The notes below the pieces were generated by a model, which saw only the letters and a program-made list of their open reading frames with translations, was not told the origin of the DNA and made no database searches. A program made the position numbers and the translations under genes. Source: Ruegeria aquimaris (GTDB lineage Bacteria; Pseudomonadota; Alphaproteobacteria; Rhodobacterales; Rhodobacteraceae). From it: a DNA stretch of 64,000 nt. Shown here piece after piece: positions 1-8,184 of the stretch. Position 1 is the stretch's first letter, and every line of letters starts with the position of its first letter. The stretch spans positions 43,388 to 107,387 of the forward strand of contig NZ_JAOWLB010000018.1 in assembly GCF_025751555.1 (NCBI RefSeq), written 5' to 3'.

Positions 1-397
1 GGACGGATTGCGGGCGGTGAACTCCTCGGCCAAAGCGGACGCCTCGGCCACGCGGGAGGACCGGTTGAAAACCGAGGCCAAACAGGATTCAGACACGGTT
101 CTGGAAGCTGTGCATCCGGTTGTCAGAACGCATCCCGAGACCGGAAAAAAACTGTTGTACGTCAATATCGGCCACACCACGCATTTCGAAGGCATGACCG
201 TCGAGGAAAGCGCGCCGCTGCTGCATTTTCTGTTCGCGCATCAATCCCGACCGGAATTTACATGCCGCTTCGCGTGGCAGCCCGGTTCCATCGCCTTTTG
301 GGACAACCGTGCCTGTCATCACAATCCGATTAATGACTATCACGGATTCAAACGCGTCATGCACCGAATAACACTGGCCGGAGAACGCCCTGAATAA
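1..397 (+). CDS. TauD/TfdA-family dioxygenase, C-terminal part (5' end outside window)
   Basis: The reading frame is open from the first base, so the gene begins left of the window. The visible part contains HPVVRTHPETGKKLLYVN, typical of the TauD/TfdA Fe(II)/2-oxoglutarate dioxygenases. It also has the late motif FAWQPGSIAFWDNRACHH, which includes the distal iron-ligand His, and an Arg in KRVMHRITLAGE that in the family binds 2-oxoglutarate. Members hydroxylate sulfonates, phenoxyacids or other carboxylates; the substrate cannot be told from this end. It converges on the thioesterase pair, leaving about 25 bases between the stop codons. The family call is secure, the substrate is unknown. 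Confidence 0.85.
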   Translation, partial: DGLRAVNSSAKADASATREDRLKTEAKQDSDTVLEAVHPVVRTHPETGKKLLYVNIGHTTHFEGMTVEESAPLLHFLFAHQSRPEFTCRFAWQPGSIAFWDNRACHHNPINDYHGFKRVMHRITLAGERPE

Positions 398-421
398 GCA
401 GGGAAAAAGCCTGTTTTCGCG

Positions 422-823
422 CTATACCAACAAAAAGTGGAACAACCCCTTCGCGACTGGTTTTGCCGGGTCTTTTTGCCATGCAACGGTTTCAATGCTG
501 GACATTCGACGGCCCTTCTTCGAAATATCAGCACGAACAAACAGAGTGCCCGCCAAAGCCGGGCGTAAATAATCCACCGTCAGGTTAATTGGTTTTGGGC
601 GCAGGATTTCCCAATTGTGCGACACTGCAGTCGACGCGATTGCCTCCATGAAACTGGCCGTGATGCCGCCATGATATGCTTTTAAGACAGGGTTACCGAC
701 ATGACGGGCGGACTGTTCCATCCGTGCGTGGATACAGTCATCATCGACATCGGTGATTTCGAAACCGAGAAAGCGAAAAAACGGCACCCTGTCGCATTGC
801 GCCTGGAGTTTATCCAACGTCAT
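422..823 (-). CDS. PaaI-like hotdog-fold acyl-CoA thioesterase
   Basis: A protein of about 133 residues starting MTLDKLQAQCDRVPFF. It has the hotdog pattern of the PaaI/YbgC thioesterases: AYHGGITASFMEAIAS (the HGG loop and following helix) and then a strand ending INLTVDYLRPA. Such enzymes hydrolyse acyl-CoA thioesters in aromatic or branched-acid catabolism. The start chosen overlaps the stop of the upstream thioesterase by four bases (ATGA), so the two are translationally coupled. A longer reading frame upstream lies inside the neighbouring gene and is not credible. Together with the acyl-CoA cluster to the right it probably releases or salvages CoA from stalled intermediates. Confidence 0.8.
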   Translation of the reverse strand: MTLDKLQAQCDRVPFFRFLGFEITDVDDDCIHARMEQSARHVGNPVLKAYHGGITASFMEAIASTAVSHNWEILRPKPINLTVDYLRPALAGTLFVRADISKKGRRMSSIETVAWQKDPAKPVAKGLFHFLLV

Positions 824-1323
824 TGTCCGGGCCCCATCGTATTCAACTTGTCCAACAAGCTGTTCGTTCCCCGCGTAACCGAAAACGTGCCCATAGCACG
901 GGCGACTTCGGGTTGCCCGTTTGTATCGAACCAGATACGGCCGCTGTTGAAAGCAACGTGCTGCGTCTGCCGGTAGCATTCCGTGAAAACCAGTATGTCG
1001 GCGCGCGACTGTGCGGGGCCCAGATATTCAACCCGCAGATCTATGGTCGCCATCGATTCGAGGTCCTCGACGGCAAGAAAATTGGCCAATCCAAAAGCGC
1101 TGTCGAGTAACGCGGTCAGTATCCCGCCGTGGAGCATGGTGCCTTCTTCATCGACGCAAAATTCCGGATTGTAGGGCATGCGAAGTTGAACGCCATCAAG
1201 TGCTGATCTTTCAATCTGCAAATTCATTTCGGTGATGAAACCAAGCGCGCGTTCGTTCCAGACTTCAGCAGCGCGCGCCAATAATTTGGACGAGTTTTCG
1301 TTTTTTGTTTGTTTTTTCACCAT
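820..1323 (-). CDS. PaaI-family thioesterase
   Basis: A 167-residue hotdog-fold protein. The core MLHGGILTALLDSAFGLANF carries the HGG loop and the catalytic-helix acidic residue, followed by TIDLRVEYLGPAQ, the usual central strand. It is the first gene of a two-gene leftward operon with another thioesterase and overlaps it by four bases. The N-terminus (MVKKQTKNENSSKLL) is Lys/Asn-rich and probably flexible. Two paralogous hotdog proteins in tandem suggest a heteromer or two chain specificities. The function in the adjacent carboxylase/dehydrogenase pathway is inferred from proximity only. Confidence 0.8.
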   Translation of the reverse strand: MVKKQTKNENSSKLLARAAEVWNERALGFITEMNLQIERSALDGVQLRMPYNPEFCVDEEGTMLHGGILTALLDSAFGLANFLAVEDLESMATIDLRVEYLGPAQSRADILVFTECYRQTQHVAFNSGRIWFDTNGQPEVARAMGTFSVTRGTNSLLDKLNTMGPGQ

Positions 1324-1623
1324 AGCTTACCTTACTTGACGGAAAAATCGGCTAGCGGGTGTTCTCAATCGCTCCCTAACCGGGTCCGTCCGCCCCCGAA
1401 CCGATGATGACATGTCTTGGGTCAGGGTTGTTCAGTCCGCCGGCACCGTTTTGCACCCATGCCTCCATCAAGGGAAAATCGAAGCCCAAAACCGCTTCCC
1501 GAAAGAAATAATAGCCCGGCACCGCCAGTCAAACATATGTTAGATTTCCTGACAAGTCCAAGCGAAGGCCACTGATAGATCCGTGTTCGCCCAGCCATCG
1601 CCAAGAGGAGCCCGGTAATAATA
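1324..1623. other. Non-coding stretch with a possible coding remnant
   Basis: No complete gene is visible. On the minus strand 1376-1528 translates without stops into a protein-like segment (it includes GFDFPLMEAWVQNGAGG and NNPDPRH). It has no start codon and is preceded by an in-frame stop. It reads like the tail of a decayed gene next to the IS insertion, but I do not recognise the family. The promoter for the two thioesterase genes must also lie here. Confidence 0.25.
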
Positions 1624-1653
1624 TCGATGACCTGCTCCCCTCAGAGTCCGCGT

Positions 1654-2511
1654 TTATAAGTTAGCTCTGTTCAGGTTTTGGTCCTCTTTCGACCGTTGAT
1701 GATATTCCCACGGGGTGAGCCCGTCGAGGCTCGTATGGGGGCGGTGATAGTTATAGTCTTCGCGCCAGGCGTGGATCAGATGGCTGGCATGGCGCAGATT
1801 TGAGAACAGGTGCTCGTTCAGACATTCGTCGCGCAATCGGCCATTGAAGCTTTCCACGAAGCCGTTCTGCATCGGTTTGCCCGGTGCGATGTAGTGCCAC
1901 TCGACCTGCCGGTCCTCCTGCCATTTCAGGATCGCATTGCTGGTCAGTTCGGTGCCGTTGTCCGAGACCACCATGCAGGGATAGCCTCGCAGCTCGGCAA
2001 TCCGGTCCAGTTCACGTGCCACGCGGATACCGGAGAGCGATGTGTCAACAACCGTCGCAAGACATTCCCGGCTGAAGTCGTCAATCACGCACAGCACCCT
2101 GAACCTGCGCCCGCAGGACAAGCTGTCGGATACGAAGTCCAGGCTCCAGCGTTGGTTTAGCCCTTGCGGGATCGCCATGGGCGCTCTTGTCCCGATGGCG
2201 CGCTTGCGACCGCCCCGCTTACGAACTGTTAAGCCTTCTTCCCTGTAGATCCGATAGAGCTTCTTCCAATTCACCTGCCAGCCCTCGCGCTTGAGCAGGA
2301 TGTGCAGACGGCGATAGCCAAACCGTCGCCGCTCGCCGGACAACTCCCGCAGCCGCTGGCGCAGTTCCCTGTCCTCCGGCCTGGTTGGCCGTCGCCGGTA
2401 GACACGCGGATCGATCCCGGCCAAAGCACAGGCTCGCCTTTGCGAATAACACCTTTCCTTCATGGCCCAGTCCACGGCTCTTCTCCGCGAGCCGGGCCTC
2501 AGAAGTTTTTT
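1654..2511 (-). CDS. IS3-family transposase orfB (DDE integrase domain)
   Basis: Catalytic part of the transposase. An HTH_21-like region ([18 protein letters not shown]) is followed by an rve integrase core with WSLDFVSD (first Asp), VVSDNGTEL (second Asp) and [17 protein letters not shown] (Glu). It ends with the typical [18 protein letters not shown]. It has no good start of its own; a GTG at 2475 exists, but the frame is open back into the end of orfA. It is probably made as an OrfAB fusion by -1 slippage on A AAA AAC (2505-2511, minus strand), which lies in frame just before the orfA stop. Confidence 0.93.
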   Translation of the reverse strand, partial: KKLLRPGSRRRAVDWAMKERCYSQRRACALAGIDPRVYRRRPTRPEDRELRQRLRELSGERRRFGYRRLHILLKREGWQVNWKKLYRIYREEGLTVRKRGGRKRAIGTRAPMAIPQGLNQRWSLDFVSDSLSCGRRFRVLCVIDDFSRECLATVVDTSLSGIRVARELDRIAELRGYPCMVVSDNGTELTSNAILKWQEDRQVEWHYIAPGKPMQNGFVESFNGRLRDECLNEHLFSNLRHASHLIHAWREDYNYHRPHTSLDGLTPWEYHQRSKEDQNLNRANL

Positions 2512-2765
2512 CCGAGCATTTCCTTGAGTGTCGCAACATCCATCATCTGCTCGGCCAGGAGCTTCTTCAGCTTCGCGTTCTCTGCTTCCAGTGTCTTCAG
2601 ACGCTTGGCGTCGGACACTTCCATGCCGCCGTATTTAGAACGCCACTTGTAGAATGTTGCATCGCTGATCCCGTGCTTGCGGCACAGTTCCTTGGCTCCA
2701 AGCCCAGCCTGGTGCTCTTTCAGGATGCCGATAATCTGCTCTTCGCTGAAACGGCTTCTCTTCAT
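2499..2765 (-). CDS. IS3-family transposase orfA (HTH protein)
   Basis: An 88-residue protein starting [19 protein letters not shown]. It has a helix-turn-helix ([21 protein letters not shown]) and a Leu-zipper-like C-terminal helix ([18 protein letters not shown]), the standard OrfA architecture of IS3 elements. It binds the terminal repeats and regulates OrfAB. The slippery heptamer near its stop codon provides the frameshift into orfB. Confidence 0.93.
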   Translation of the reverse strand: MKRSRFSEEQIIGILKEHQAGLGAKELCRKHGISDATFYKWRSKYGGMEVSDAKRLKTLEAENAKLKKLLAEQMMDVATLKEMLGKNF

Positions 2766-2895
2766 CGTCTGTCTCCTTCGTCAGAGAACAGACTAACCTC
2801 AAACCGCGGACTTTTCAGGGGAGCAGGTCATCGAGGTTGAGGCGTCCGCTCTACTTGACCCCTGCGATGGCGACCCACCACGGCTAGCTTAAACA

Positions 2896-2940
2896 TTGAC
2901 AGCAAGAGAAGTCGCAAATAAAAATTCAAACACTTGTTAG
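2896..2940 (+). promoter_or_regulatory. Promoter and probable TetR operator of the thiolase operon
   Basis: A TTGACA at 2896-2901 is followed after 17 bases by the weak -10 taaaaa (2919-2924). Directly downstream lies CAAACACTTGTTAG (2927-2940). Thirteen of its 14 bases match the minus-strand reading of the palindrome in front of tetR (5108-5121). A site just behind the -10 would let the TetR protein block transcription. Binding is inferred. Confidence 0.55.
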
Positions 2941-2955
2941 AATAAGGAGCGCGAA

Positions 2956-4146
2956 GTGGAACGGAGAAACAAAGCTTATGTCACGGGCGTTGGGATGGTT
3001 CCATTCCAGAAGCCGGGTAAATCCGAAAGCTATGACATCATGGCTGCGGCGGCGACCCGCGCCGCGCTCGCGGACGCAGGGCTCGATTATGACAAAGTTC
3101 AGCAAGCGTATGTGGGTTATGTGTATGGCGACAGTACCTGTGGCCAGCGCTCCTTGTATCGCGTCGGCATGACCGGGATTCCGGTGCTGAACGTCAACAA
3201 CAACTGCTCGACCGGATCATCTGCGCTGTTCCTGGCCCGTCAGGCCGTGGAAAGCGGCGCGGTAGAGTGTGCCCTGGCGCTTGGTTTCGAACAGATGCAG
3301 CCCGGCGCGATCGGGGCAATGTTCCACGATCGGATCAGCCCGTTTGCGGCGTTCGACGAAGAGACGGATGATCTGGTTGGTAATGCTGAGATCCCGCTGG
3401 CCCTTCGCTATTTCGGTGGTGCGGGCAAGGCCCATATGGAAGAGTTCGGAACCACGCTTGAAACCTTTGCCAAGATCCGGGCCAAGGCCAGCCGACATGC
3501 GGCCAAGAATCCGGTTGCCCTGTTCCGGCAGGAAGTGACAGCGGATGATGTTATGGCAGCGCAGGTCGTTTGGCCCGGCGTTATGACCAAGCTGATGGCC
3601 TGTCCTCCGACCTGCGGCGCTGCCGCGGCGATTATCTGTTCCAAGGAATTTGCCGACAAGCACGGTCTCGACAGTTCTGTCCGCATTGCGGCTCAGGCCA
3701 TGACGACGGACGGGCCGGAAACCTTCGATGCCCATGACATGCGCGAAGTCGTCGGATTCTCCATGGCCAAACGTGCCGCCGATCAGGTCTATGAGGCTGC
3801 AGGCATCGGGCCCGAAGACGTGGACGTGGTCGAGCTGCACGACTGTTTTGCGCATAACGAATTGATCACCTACGAAGCCTTGGGCCTATGCGGTCGCGGA
3901 GATGCGGCGAAGTTTGTGGACGACGGCGACAATACCTATGGCGGAAAATACGTGACCAACCCATCGGGCGGACTGTTGTCCAAGGGGCATCCTCTCGGGG
4001 CAACCGGGCTTGCGCAGTGTACCGAACTGGTCCAGCAGCTTCGCGGGCAGGCCGATGCGCGGCAGGTCGATGGCGCGCGGCTCGCACTCCAGCACAACCT
4101 GGGTTTGGGTGGGGCCTGTGTAACCACGCTTTATGAAAAAGCCTGA
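2956..4146 (+). CDS. SCP2/lipid-transfer-type thiolase
   Basis: A 396-residue thiolase of the SCP-x branch. The nucleophile region is VNNNCSTGSSAL (Cys84), with the later motifs VELHDCFAHNE and LSKGHPLGATGLAQC (catalytic His). It would cleave a 3-ketoacyl-CoA to a shortened acyl-CoA plus acetyl- or propionyl-CoA. It starts at GTG with AAGGAG seven bases upstream. It is first in a rightward cluster with an SDR, a TetR regulator and a biotin-dependent acyl-CoA carboxylase, so it probably performs the last step for a branched or terpenoid-like acyl-CoA. Some family members are annotated only as acetyl-CoA acetyltransferase or lipid-transfer protein. Confidence 0.85.
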   Translation: MERRNKAYVTGVGMVPFQKPGKSESYDIMAAAATRAALADAGLDYDKVQQAYVGYVYGDSTCGQRSLYRVGMTGIPVLNVNNNCSTGSSALFLARQAVESGAVECALALGFEQMQPGAIGAMFHDRISPFAAFDEETDDLVGNAEIPLALRYFGGAGKAHMEEFGTTLETFAKIRAKASRHAAKNPVALFRQEVTADDVMAAQVVWPGVMTKLMACPPTCGAAAAIICSKEFADKHGLDSSVRIAAQAMTTDGPETFDAHDMREVVGFSMAKRAADQVYEAAGIGPEDVDVVELHDCFAHNELITYEALGLCGRGDAAKFVDDGDNTYGGKYVTNPSGGLLSKGHPLGATGLAQCTELVQQLRGQADARQVDGARLALQHNLGLGGACVTTLYEKA

Positions 4147-4170
4147 CATAGTCAAAAGGGAGGATCAGTC

Positions 4171-5001
4171 ATGACTGCAAAACTCGACGGGCGCGTGGCG
4201 CTGGTATCCGGTTCTGGCCGGGGTATTGGCCGTGAAATTGCACTCAAGCTGGCGTCGGAGGGGGCCCGCGTTGTCGTTAACGATCTGGATGCCGATCCCG
4301 CCAATGAAACTGCGGAAGCGATCCGCGCAGTCGGAGGCGAGGCCGTGGTCTGCGCCGGCAGTGTAACCGAGGACGGTTTCGCCGAGCGATTTGTTCAGAC
4401 CGGTGTGGACAGCTTTGGCGGTCTGGATATCATTGTGAACAACGCCGGCTATACTTGGGACAGTGTCGTCCAGAAAATGACGGACGAACAGTGGCAGGCG
4501 ATTATCGACGTTCACCTGACCGCGCCTTTCAGGATCATGCGCGCTGCCCAGCCGGTGATCAGCGCCAAGGCCAAGGAAGAGGCTGCCGCCGGACAGGAGG
4601 TATTCCGCAAAGTTGTGAATATCTCGTCCATCGCGGGGACCGGCGGCAATGCCGGCCAGATCAACTATTCCGCCGCCAAGGCCGGTATCCTGGGGGTCAC
4701 CCGGACAATGGCCAAGGAATGGGGCCGCTACAAGGTCAACGTCAACGCCGTGGCCTTCGGGCCGATCCGCACGCGATTGACCGAAGGCAGCGCGGACGGC
4801 GACAGCACGATCAAGGTCGAGGAAAAAGAGATCAAGGTCGGAGTGAACCCTGATCTTTTATCCCAGATGGAGCGCATGATTCCGCTGGGTCGTGTCGGCA
4901 CCCCCGAAGAGGCAGCAGGCGCGGTCTATCTGTTCTGCGCGCCTGAATCGAACTTCATCTCGGGTCAGCATATAATTTGCGGCGGCGGCTTCACGATCTA
5001 A
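4171..5001 (+). CDS. SDR-family dehydrogenase (3-hydroxyacyl-CoA dehydrogenase-like)
   Basis: A 276-residue short-chain dehydrogenase. The NAD(P)-binding loop is GSGRGIG near residue 15, NNAG lies near residue 90, and the catalytic set is Ser in NISSIAG and Tyr/Lys in YSAAKAG. It ends with a C-terminal ISGQHIICGGGF. The pattern is close to the FabG / peroxisomal multifunctional-enzyme dehydrogenase. Lying 24 bases after the thiolase gene with a GGAGG before its ATG, it probably oxidises the 3-hydroxyacyl-CoA that the thiolase then cleaves. The exact substrate is unknown. Confidence 0.85.
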   Translation: MTAKLDGRVALVSGSGRGIGREIALKLASEGARVVVNDLDADPANETAEAIRAVGGEAVVCAGSVTEDGFAERFVQTGVDSFGGLDIIVNNAGYTWDSVVQKMTDEQWQAIIDVHLTAPFRIMRAAQPVISAKAKEEAAAGQEVFRKVVNISSIAGTGGNAGQINYSAAKAGILGVTRTMAKEWGRYKVNVNAVAFGPIRTRLTEGSADGDSTIKVEEKEIKVGVNPDLLSQMERMIPLGRVGTPEEAAGAVYLFCAPESNFISGQHIICGGGFTI

Positions 5002-5088
5002 ATCCAATCGGTCGTCGGCTGTATGGAAATAGCAGTCGGCGGCCGCACTGTATTTTTGCGAATGTCCAGTTGGTTTCTTACAAAGTGC

Positions 5089-5121
5089 TTGACATTCGTC
5101 ACGCAACCTAACAAGTGTTAG
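5089..5121 (+). promoter_or_regulatory. Promoter element and palindromic operator upstream of tetR
   Basis: TTGACA at 5089-5094 is followed by the perfect palindrome CTAACA-ag-TGTTAG at 5108-5121. The palindrome lies where RNA polymerase would bind and about 28 bases before the chosen tetR start. It matches the site before the thiolase gene in 13 of 14 positions, which supports autoregulation plus control of the upstream operon. Confidence 0.6.
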
Positions 5122-5148
5122 TTATGTACGAAGTTGCAGAAATTTCCC

Positions 5149-5778
5149 ATGTCTAATCTCGAAACGAACCAAGTAACTCAGCAAGCCCGCGGTCCGGTCG
5201 GGCGAGAGGGCGTGCTGGATGTTGCTGCACGGCTTTTTCGCGAGCAGGGCTATGGTTCTGTTTCCCTCAGGAAAATCGCACAGGTTGCGGGGATCAAGGC
5301 CGGCAGCATTTATTATCATTTTGGTTCAAAGGACGAAATAGTGCTGTCGATTCTCGACACCGGTATCATGGCCGTACACGATGAAATGCGCCTTGCCGTT
5401 TCATCGCAGGCGTCCGACGCAAGCGCAGAAGTCATCTTGCGCGCGGCGATCACGGCGCATTTGCGCGCCCTTCTGGATGTCAGTGATTATTCTTCGGCAA
5501 ATGTGCGCATATTCGGACAGGTGCCGCAGTCAGTCCGGGATGCCAATCTGCCGACACGCCGTTCTTATGAAGCGGAGTGGGACAGCCTGCTGGCACGGCT
5601 AAAGGCGAACGGCGCATTGAAACAAGATGTGGATGTTCGTCACCTGCGGTTGATGCTGATCGGCGCACTCAACGCGACGCTTGAATGGTTCGACCCCAAG
5701 CGCGGCAGCGTCGAGGCGCTGGCGAAAAATTACGCTGACGTATTCGTTCACGGAATACTCGAAAAACAGGATAACTGA
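5149..5778 (+). CDS. TetR/AcrR-family transcriptional regulator
   Basis: A 209-residue regulator. The N-terminal HTH reads REQGYGSVSLRKIAQVAG followed by SIYYHFGSKDEIV, the classic TetR signature. The C-terminal ligand domain is divergent. The ATG at 5149 (MSNLETNQ) is preferred over a TTG at 5134. It lies between thiolase/SDR and the carboxylase subunits, with four bases before the next start, so it is likely co-transcribed with the carboxylase genes. It probably represses the cluster until an acyl-CoA ligand releases it; the ligand is unknown. Confidence 0.88.
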   Translation: MSNLETNQVTQQARGPVGREGVLDVAARLFREQGYGSVSLRKIAQVAGIKAGSIYYHFGSKDEIVLSILDTGIMAVHDEMRLAVSSQASDASAEVILRAAITAHLRALLDVSDYSSANVRIFGQVPQSVRDANLPTRRSYEAEWDSLLARLKANGALKQDVDVRHLRLMLIGALNATLEWFDPKRGSVEALAKNYADVFVHGILEKQDN

Positions 5779-5781
5779 GAA

Positions 5782-7380
5782 ATGGCGCAGCTTGAAACAA
5801 CTGTAATCGCCTCTTCAGAAGTCTATGCACGCAACCATGCGGCGCAGAGCGCACGGGTTGAAACTTTGCGGGAGCGGATTGCAGCGGCCTCTGGTGGCGG
5901 GCGTCTAGAAATGGTCGAACGCCACCGCAATCGCGGCAAGCTTCTTGTTCGCGAGCGGATTGACCTGCTGGTGGATCCGGGCACTGCCTTTCTGGAGCTG
6001 TCGTCCCTGGCGGCCTATGGGCAATATGGCGGCGAAGTCCCTGGGGCAGGGATCGTTACGGGCATCGGGATCGTTCACGGCCTTCCGTGCATGATCATCG
6101 CAAACGATGCGACAGTGAAGGGCGGGTCATTCTACCATGAGACGGTGCAAAAACATATCCGTGCGCAAGAAATTGCAGCGGAAAACCGGATGCCTTGCCT
6201 TTACCTCGTGGATTGTGGCGGCGCCTATCTGCCCGAACAGGATCGGGTCTTTCCCGACGCGCGTCATTTCGGCAATTCCTTTTATCGCCAGACCAACATG
6301 TCGGCGTCAGGCCTGCCGCAAATCTCGGCAGTGTTCGGTGGCTGCACGGCAGGCGGGGCCTATATTCCCGCCCTGTCGGACGAAGTCATTATGGTGCGCG
6401 GCAACGCGCGCATCCATTTGGGCGGGCCATCAATCGTCAAGGTCGCCATCAACGAAGACGTAGATGGTGAAACATTAGGCGGGGCCGAGATGCATTCACA
6501 TATCTCGGGCGTATCCGATCATCTGGCCGAGGATGAGTATCACGCGCTGGCCCTGATGCGTGATATCGTGGCTGAATTGGGCCAATCACGTCCGATGAAG
6601 CCCGACGCAGCCCCCGCACAGCCCGCGCATGACCCGGAGGAACTGCTGGGCGTCATCAGTGCCGATCGCAAACAGCCCTATGACATGCGCGAGGTTTTGC
6701 TGCGCATGATTGACGCGGGCGAGTTCCGCGAATTCAAGCCCGGCTGGGGTGAGACATTGGTCTGTGGTACGGCACGTATCCATGGCTATCGCGTGGGGAT
6801 TCTCGCCAATAACGGGGCTCTTCTGTCCGAAAGCTCTCTCAAAGGGGCGCAGTTCGTGTCCATGTGCGACCAGCGAAACATCCCCCTGCTGTTCCTGCAT
6901 AACATTTCGGGTTTCATGGTCGGAACAGATGCGGAGCGTGGCGGCATCGCCAAGGACAGTGCCAAACTGGTCTATGCCATGTCCGTTGCCAAGGTGCCGC
7001 GCCTGTCGGTGCTGCTGGGTGGGTCCTATGGAGCGGGCAATTACGGCATGTGCGGGCGCGGGTTTGCGCCGAATTTCTTGTTTGCCTGGCCGACTGCGGA
7101 ACTGGCCACCATGTCCGCCGACATCGCCACCAACGTGATGCTGGAGCTGCGCCGCCAGAAGGGGGGCAATCCGGAGAGGATGCAGACCGACATGGCTAGG
7201 ATCGAAGCCCAGGTGCGCGCCCAGTATGGCGAACAGTCCGATCCCTATTATGCCACCTCGCGGCTGTGGGACGACGGGCTAATCGAACCGGGCCAGACCC
7301 GCGATATTCTCGGGCTGTGCCTTTCTATTGTGACATCGGTGCCTGAAGCCGGGCGCCATACTCCCGTATTCAGAATGTGA
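5782..7380 (+). CDS. Acyl-CoA carboxylase beta (carboxyltransferase) subunit, MCC/GCC type
   Basis: A 532-residue carboxyltransferase of the methylcrotonyl-/geranyl-CoA carboxylase type. The N-terminal crotonase-like half contains LVDCGGAYLPEQDRVFPD and GGCTAGGAYIPALSDE. The C-terminal half has LFLHNISGFMVG and GGSYGAGNYGMCGR, which line the acyl-CoA and biotin pockets. It transfers CO2 from carboxybiotin to a 3-methyl-2-enoyl-CoA. Its alpha partner is two genes downstream. Length and motifs fit MCC and geranyl-CoA carboxylase equally; the residue that separates the two was not assigned with confidence, so the substrate (leucine/isovalerate or acyclic terpene) stays open. Confidence 0.88.
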   Translation: MAQLETTVIASSEVYARNHAAQSARVETLRERIAAASGGGRLEMVERHRNRGKLLVRERIDLLVDPGTAFLELSSLAAYGQYGGEVPGAGIVTGIGIVHGLPCMIIANDATVKGGSFYHETVQKHIRAQEIAAENRMPCLYLVDCGGAYLPEQDRVFPDARHFGNSFYRQTNMSASGLPQISAVFGGCTAGGAYIPALSDEVIMVRGNARIHLGGPSIVKVAINEDVDGETLGGAEMHSHISGVSDHLAEDEYHALALMRDIVAELGQSRPMKPDAAPAQPAHDPEELLGVISADRKQPYDMREVLLRMIDAGEFREFKPGWGETLVCGTARIHGYRVGILANNGALLSESSLKGAQFVSMCDQRNIPLLFLHNISGFMVGTDAERGGIAKDSAKLVYAMSVAKVPRLSVLLGGSYGAGNYGMCGRGFAPNFLFAWPTAELATMSADIATNVMLELRRQKGGNPERMQTDMARIEAQVRAQYGEQSDPYYATSRLWDDGLIEPGQTRDILGLCLSIVTSVPEAGRHTPVFRM

Positions 7381-7389
7381 GCTTCACAC

Positions 7390-8184
7390 ATGACCCAGAC
7401 CTACAACACAATCCTGGTTGAAACCGATGATCGTGGCGTTGCGACGATCACGCTCAACCGGGCAGACAAACACAATGCCCTGAACGGCGATCTTATCGCC
7501 GAGCTTTATGACGCCGCGGAAAAAATGGCCACGGACGAGGCTGTCCGCATCATCATTCTGACCGGCAACGGCAAAAGCTTCTGCGCGGGCGGCGATTTTA
7601 ATTGGTTTTCGTCGAATGTCGAAAAGACCCGCGCCGAACGGGTCGAGCAAAGCGCGACCCTTGCGCGGCTTCTGCGCCGACTCGATACAATGCCCAAGCC
7701 CCTGATCGGTCGGATCAACGGCCCGGCCTATGGCGGTGGGGTCGGCATGATTTCTGTCTGCGACTACACGATCGGCGCCGAAGGGGCGCGCTTCGGCCTG
7801 ACCGAGGTAAAGCTGGGCCTTTTGCCGGCCAATATCTCGCCCTATGTCGTGGCCCGGATCGGCAAGGTGCATTCGCGCGAAACCATGTTGTCGGGTGCCT
7901 TGTTCGACTCTGCAAGGGCAGAGCGGATCGGGCTTTTGACCGAGGTTGTCGCGCCCGATGATCTGGATACCGCCGTGGAACGGGTGGTGCATGATCACCT
8001 TCAGGCAGCACCGGGCGCGGTTGCGGACACCAAGGCGCTGATTGCCTATGTGGCCAGCCATGACCTTGAAACAAACATGATCTATACCGCCGATCGACTG
8101 GCCGATGCTTGGGAAACCGAAGAAGGCATCAAAGGCATCAACAGCTTCCTGAACAAGGATATTCCCTCGTGGCGGGTCAAATGA
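7390..8184 (+). CDS. Enoyl-CoA hydratase, methylglutaconyl-CoA hydratase-like
   Basis: A 264-residue crotonase-fold protein with the oxyanion loop FCAGGDFNWF and the active-site segment INGPAYGGGVGMISVCDY, and FGLTEVKLGLLPANISPYV after it. The FNWF loop and the tail EGIKGINSFLNKDIPSW resemble 3-methylglutaconyl-CoA hydratases (LiuC/AtuE group). These hydrate the product of the adjacent carboxylase. It lies between the beta and alpha carboxylase genes, as in liu/atu operons, and its stop overlaps the alpha-subunit start (ATGA). Confidence 0.85.
   Translation: MTQTYNTILVETDDRGVATITLNRADKHNALNGDLIAELYDAAEKMATDEAVRIIILTGNGKSFCAGGDFNWFSSNVEKTRAERVEQSATLARLLRRLDTMPKPLIGRINGPAYGGGVGMISVCDYTIGAEGARFGLTEVKLGLLPANISPYVVARIGKVHSRETMLSGALFDSARAERIGLLTEVVAPDDLDTAVERVVHDHLQAAPGAVADTKALIAYVASHDLETNMIYTADRLADAWETEEGIKGINSFLNKDIPSWRVK

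Larger units (their letters stand above)
1628..2830 (-). mobile_element. Intact IS3-family element (IS407-like group), 1203 bp
   Basis: Terminal inverted repeats are visible. The left end begins TGACCTGCTCCCCT and the right end read on the minus strand begins with the same 14 bases; both continue into AGTCCGCG after a short imperfect stretch. The element is flanked by the 4-bp direct repeat tcga (1624-1627 and 2831-2834), a target duplication of the size usual for the IS407 group. It holds orfA and orfB in the -1 frameshift arrangement, so it looks complete and possibly active. It sits between the divergent thioesterase and thiolase genes. Confidence 0.93.

Noticed and set aside
2505..2511. 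Frameshift in the IS transposase as a pseudogene signal
   Set aside because: A AAA AAC is the normal programmed slippage site of IS3 elements; termini and both frames are intact.
5782..7380. Naming the carboxylase liuB or atuC
   Set aside because: The discriminating pocket residue could not be assigned with confidence and the neighbouring genes do not settle the pathway.
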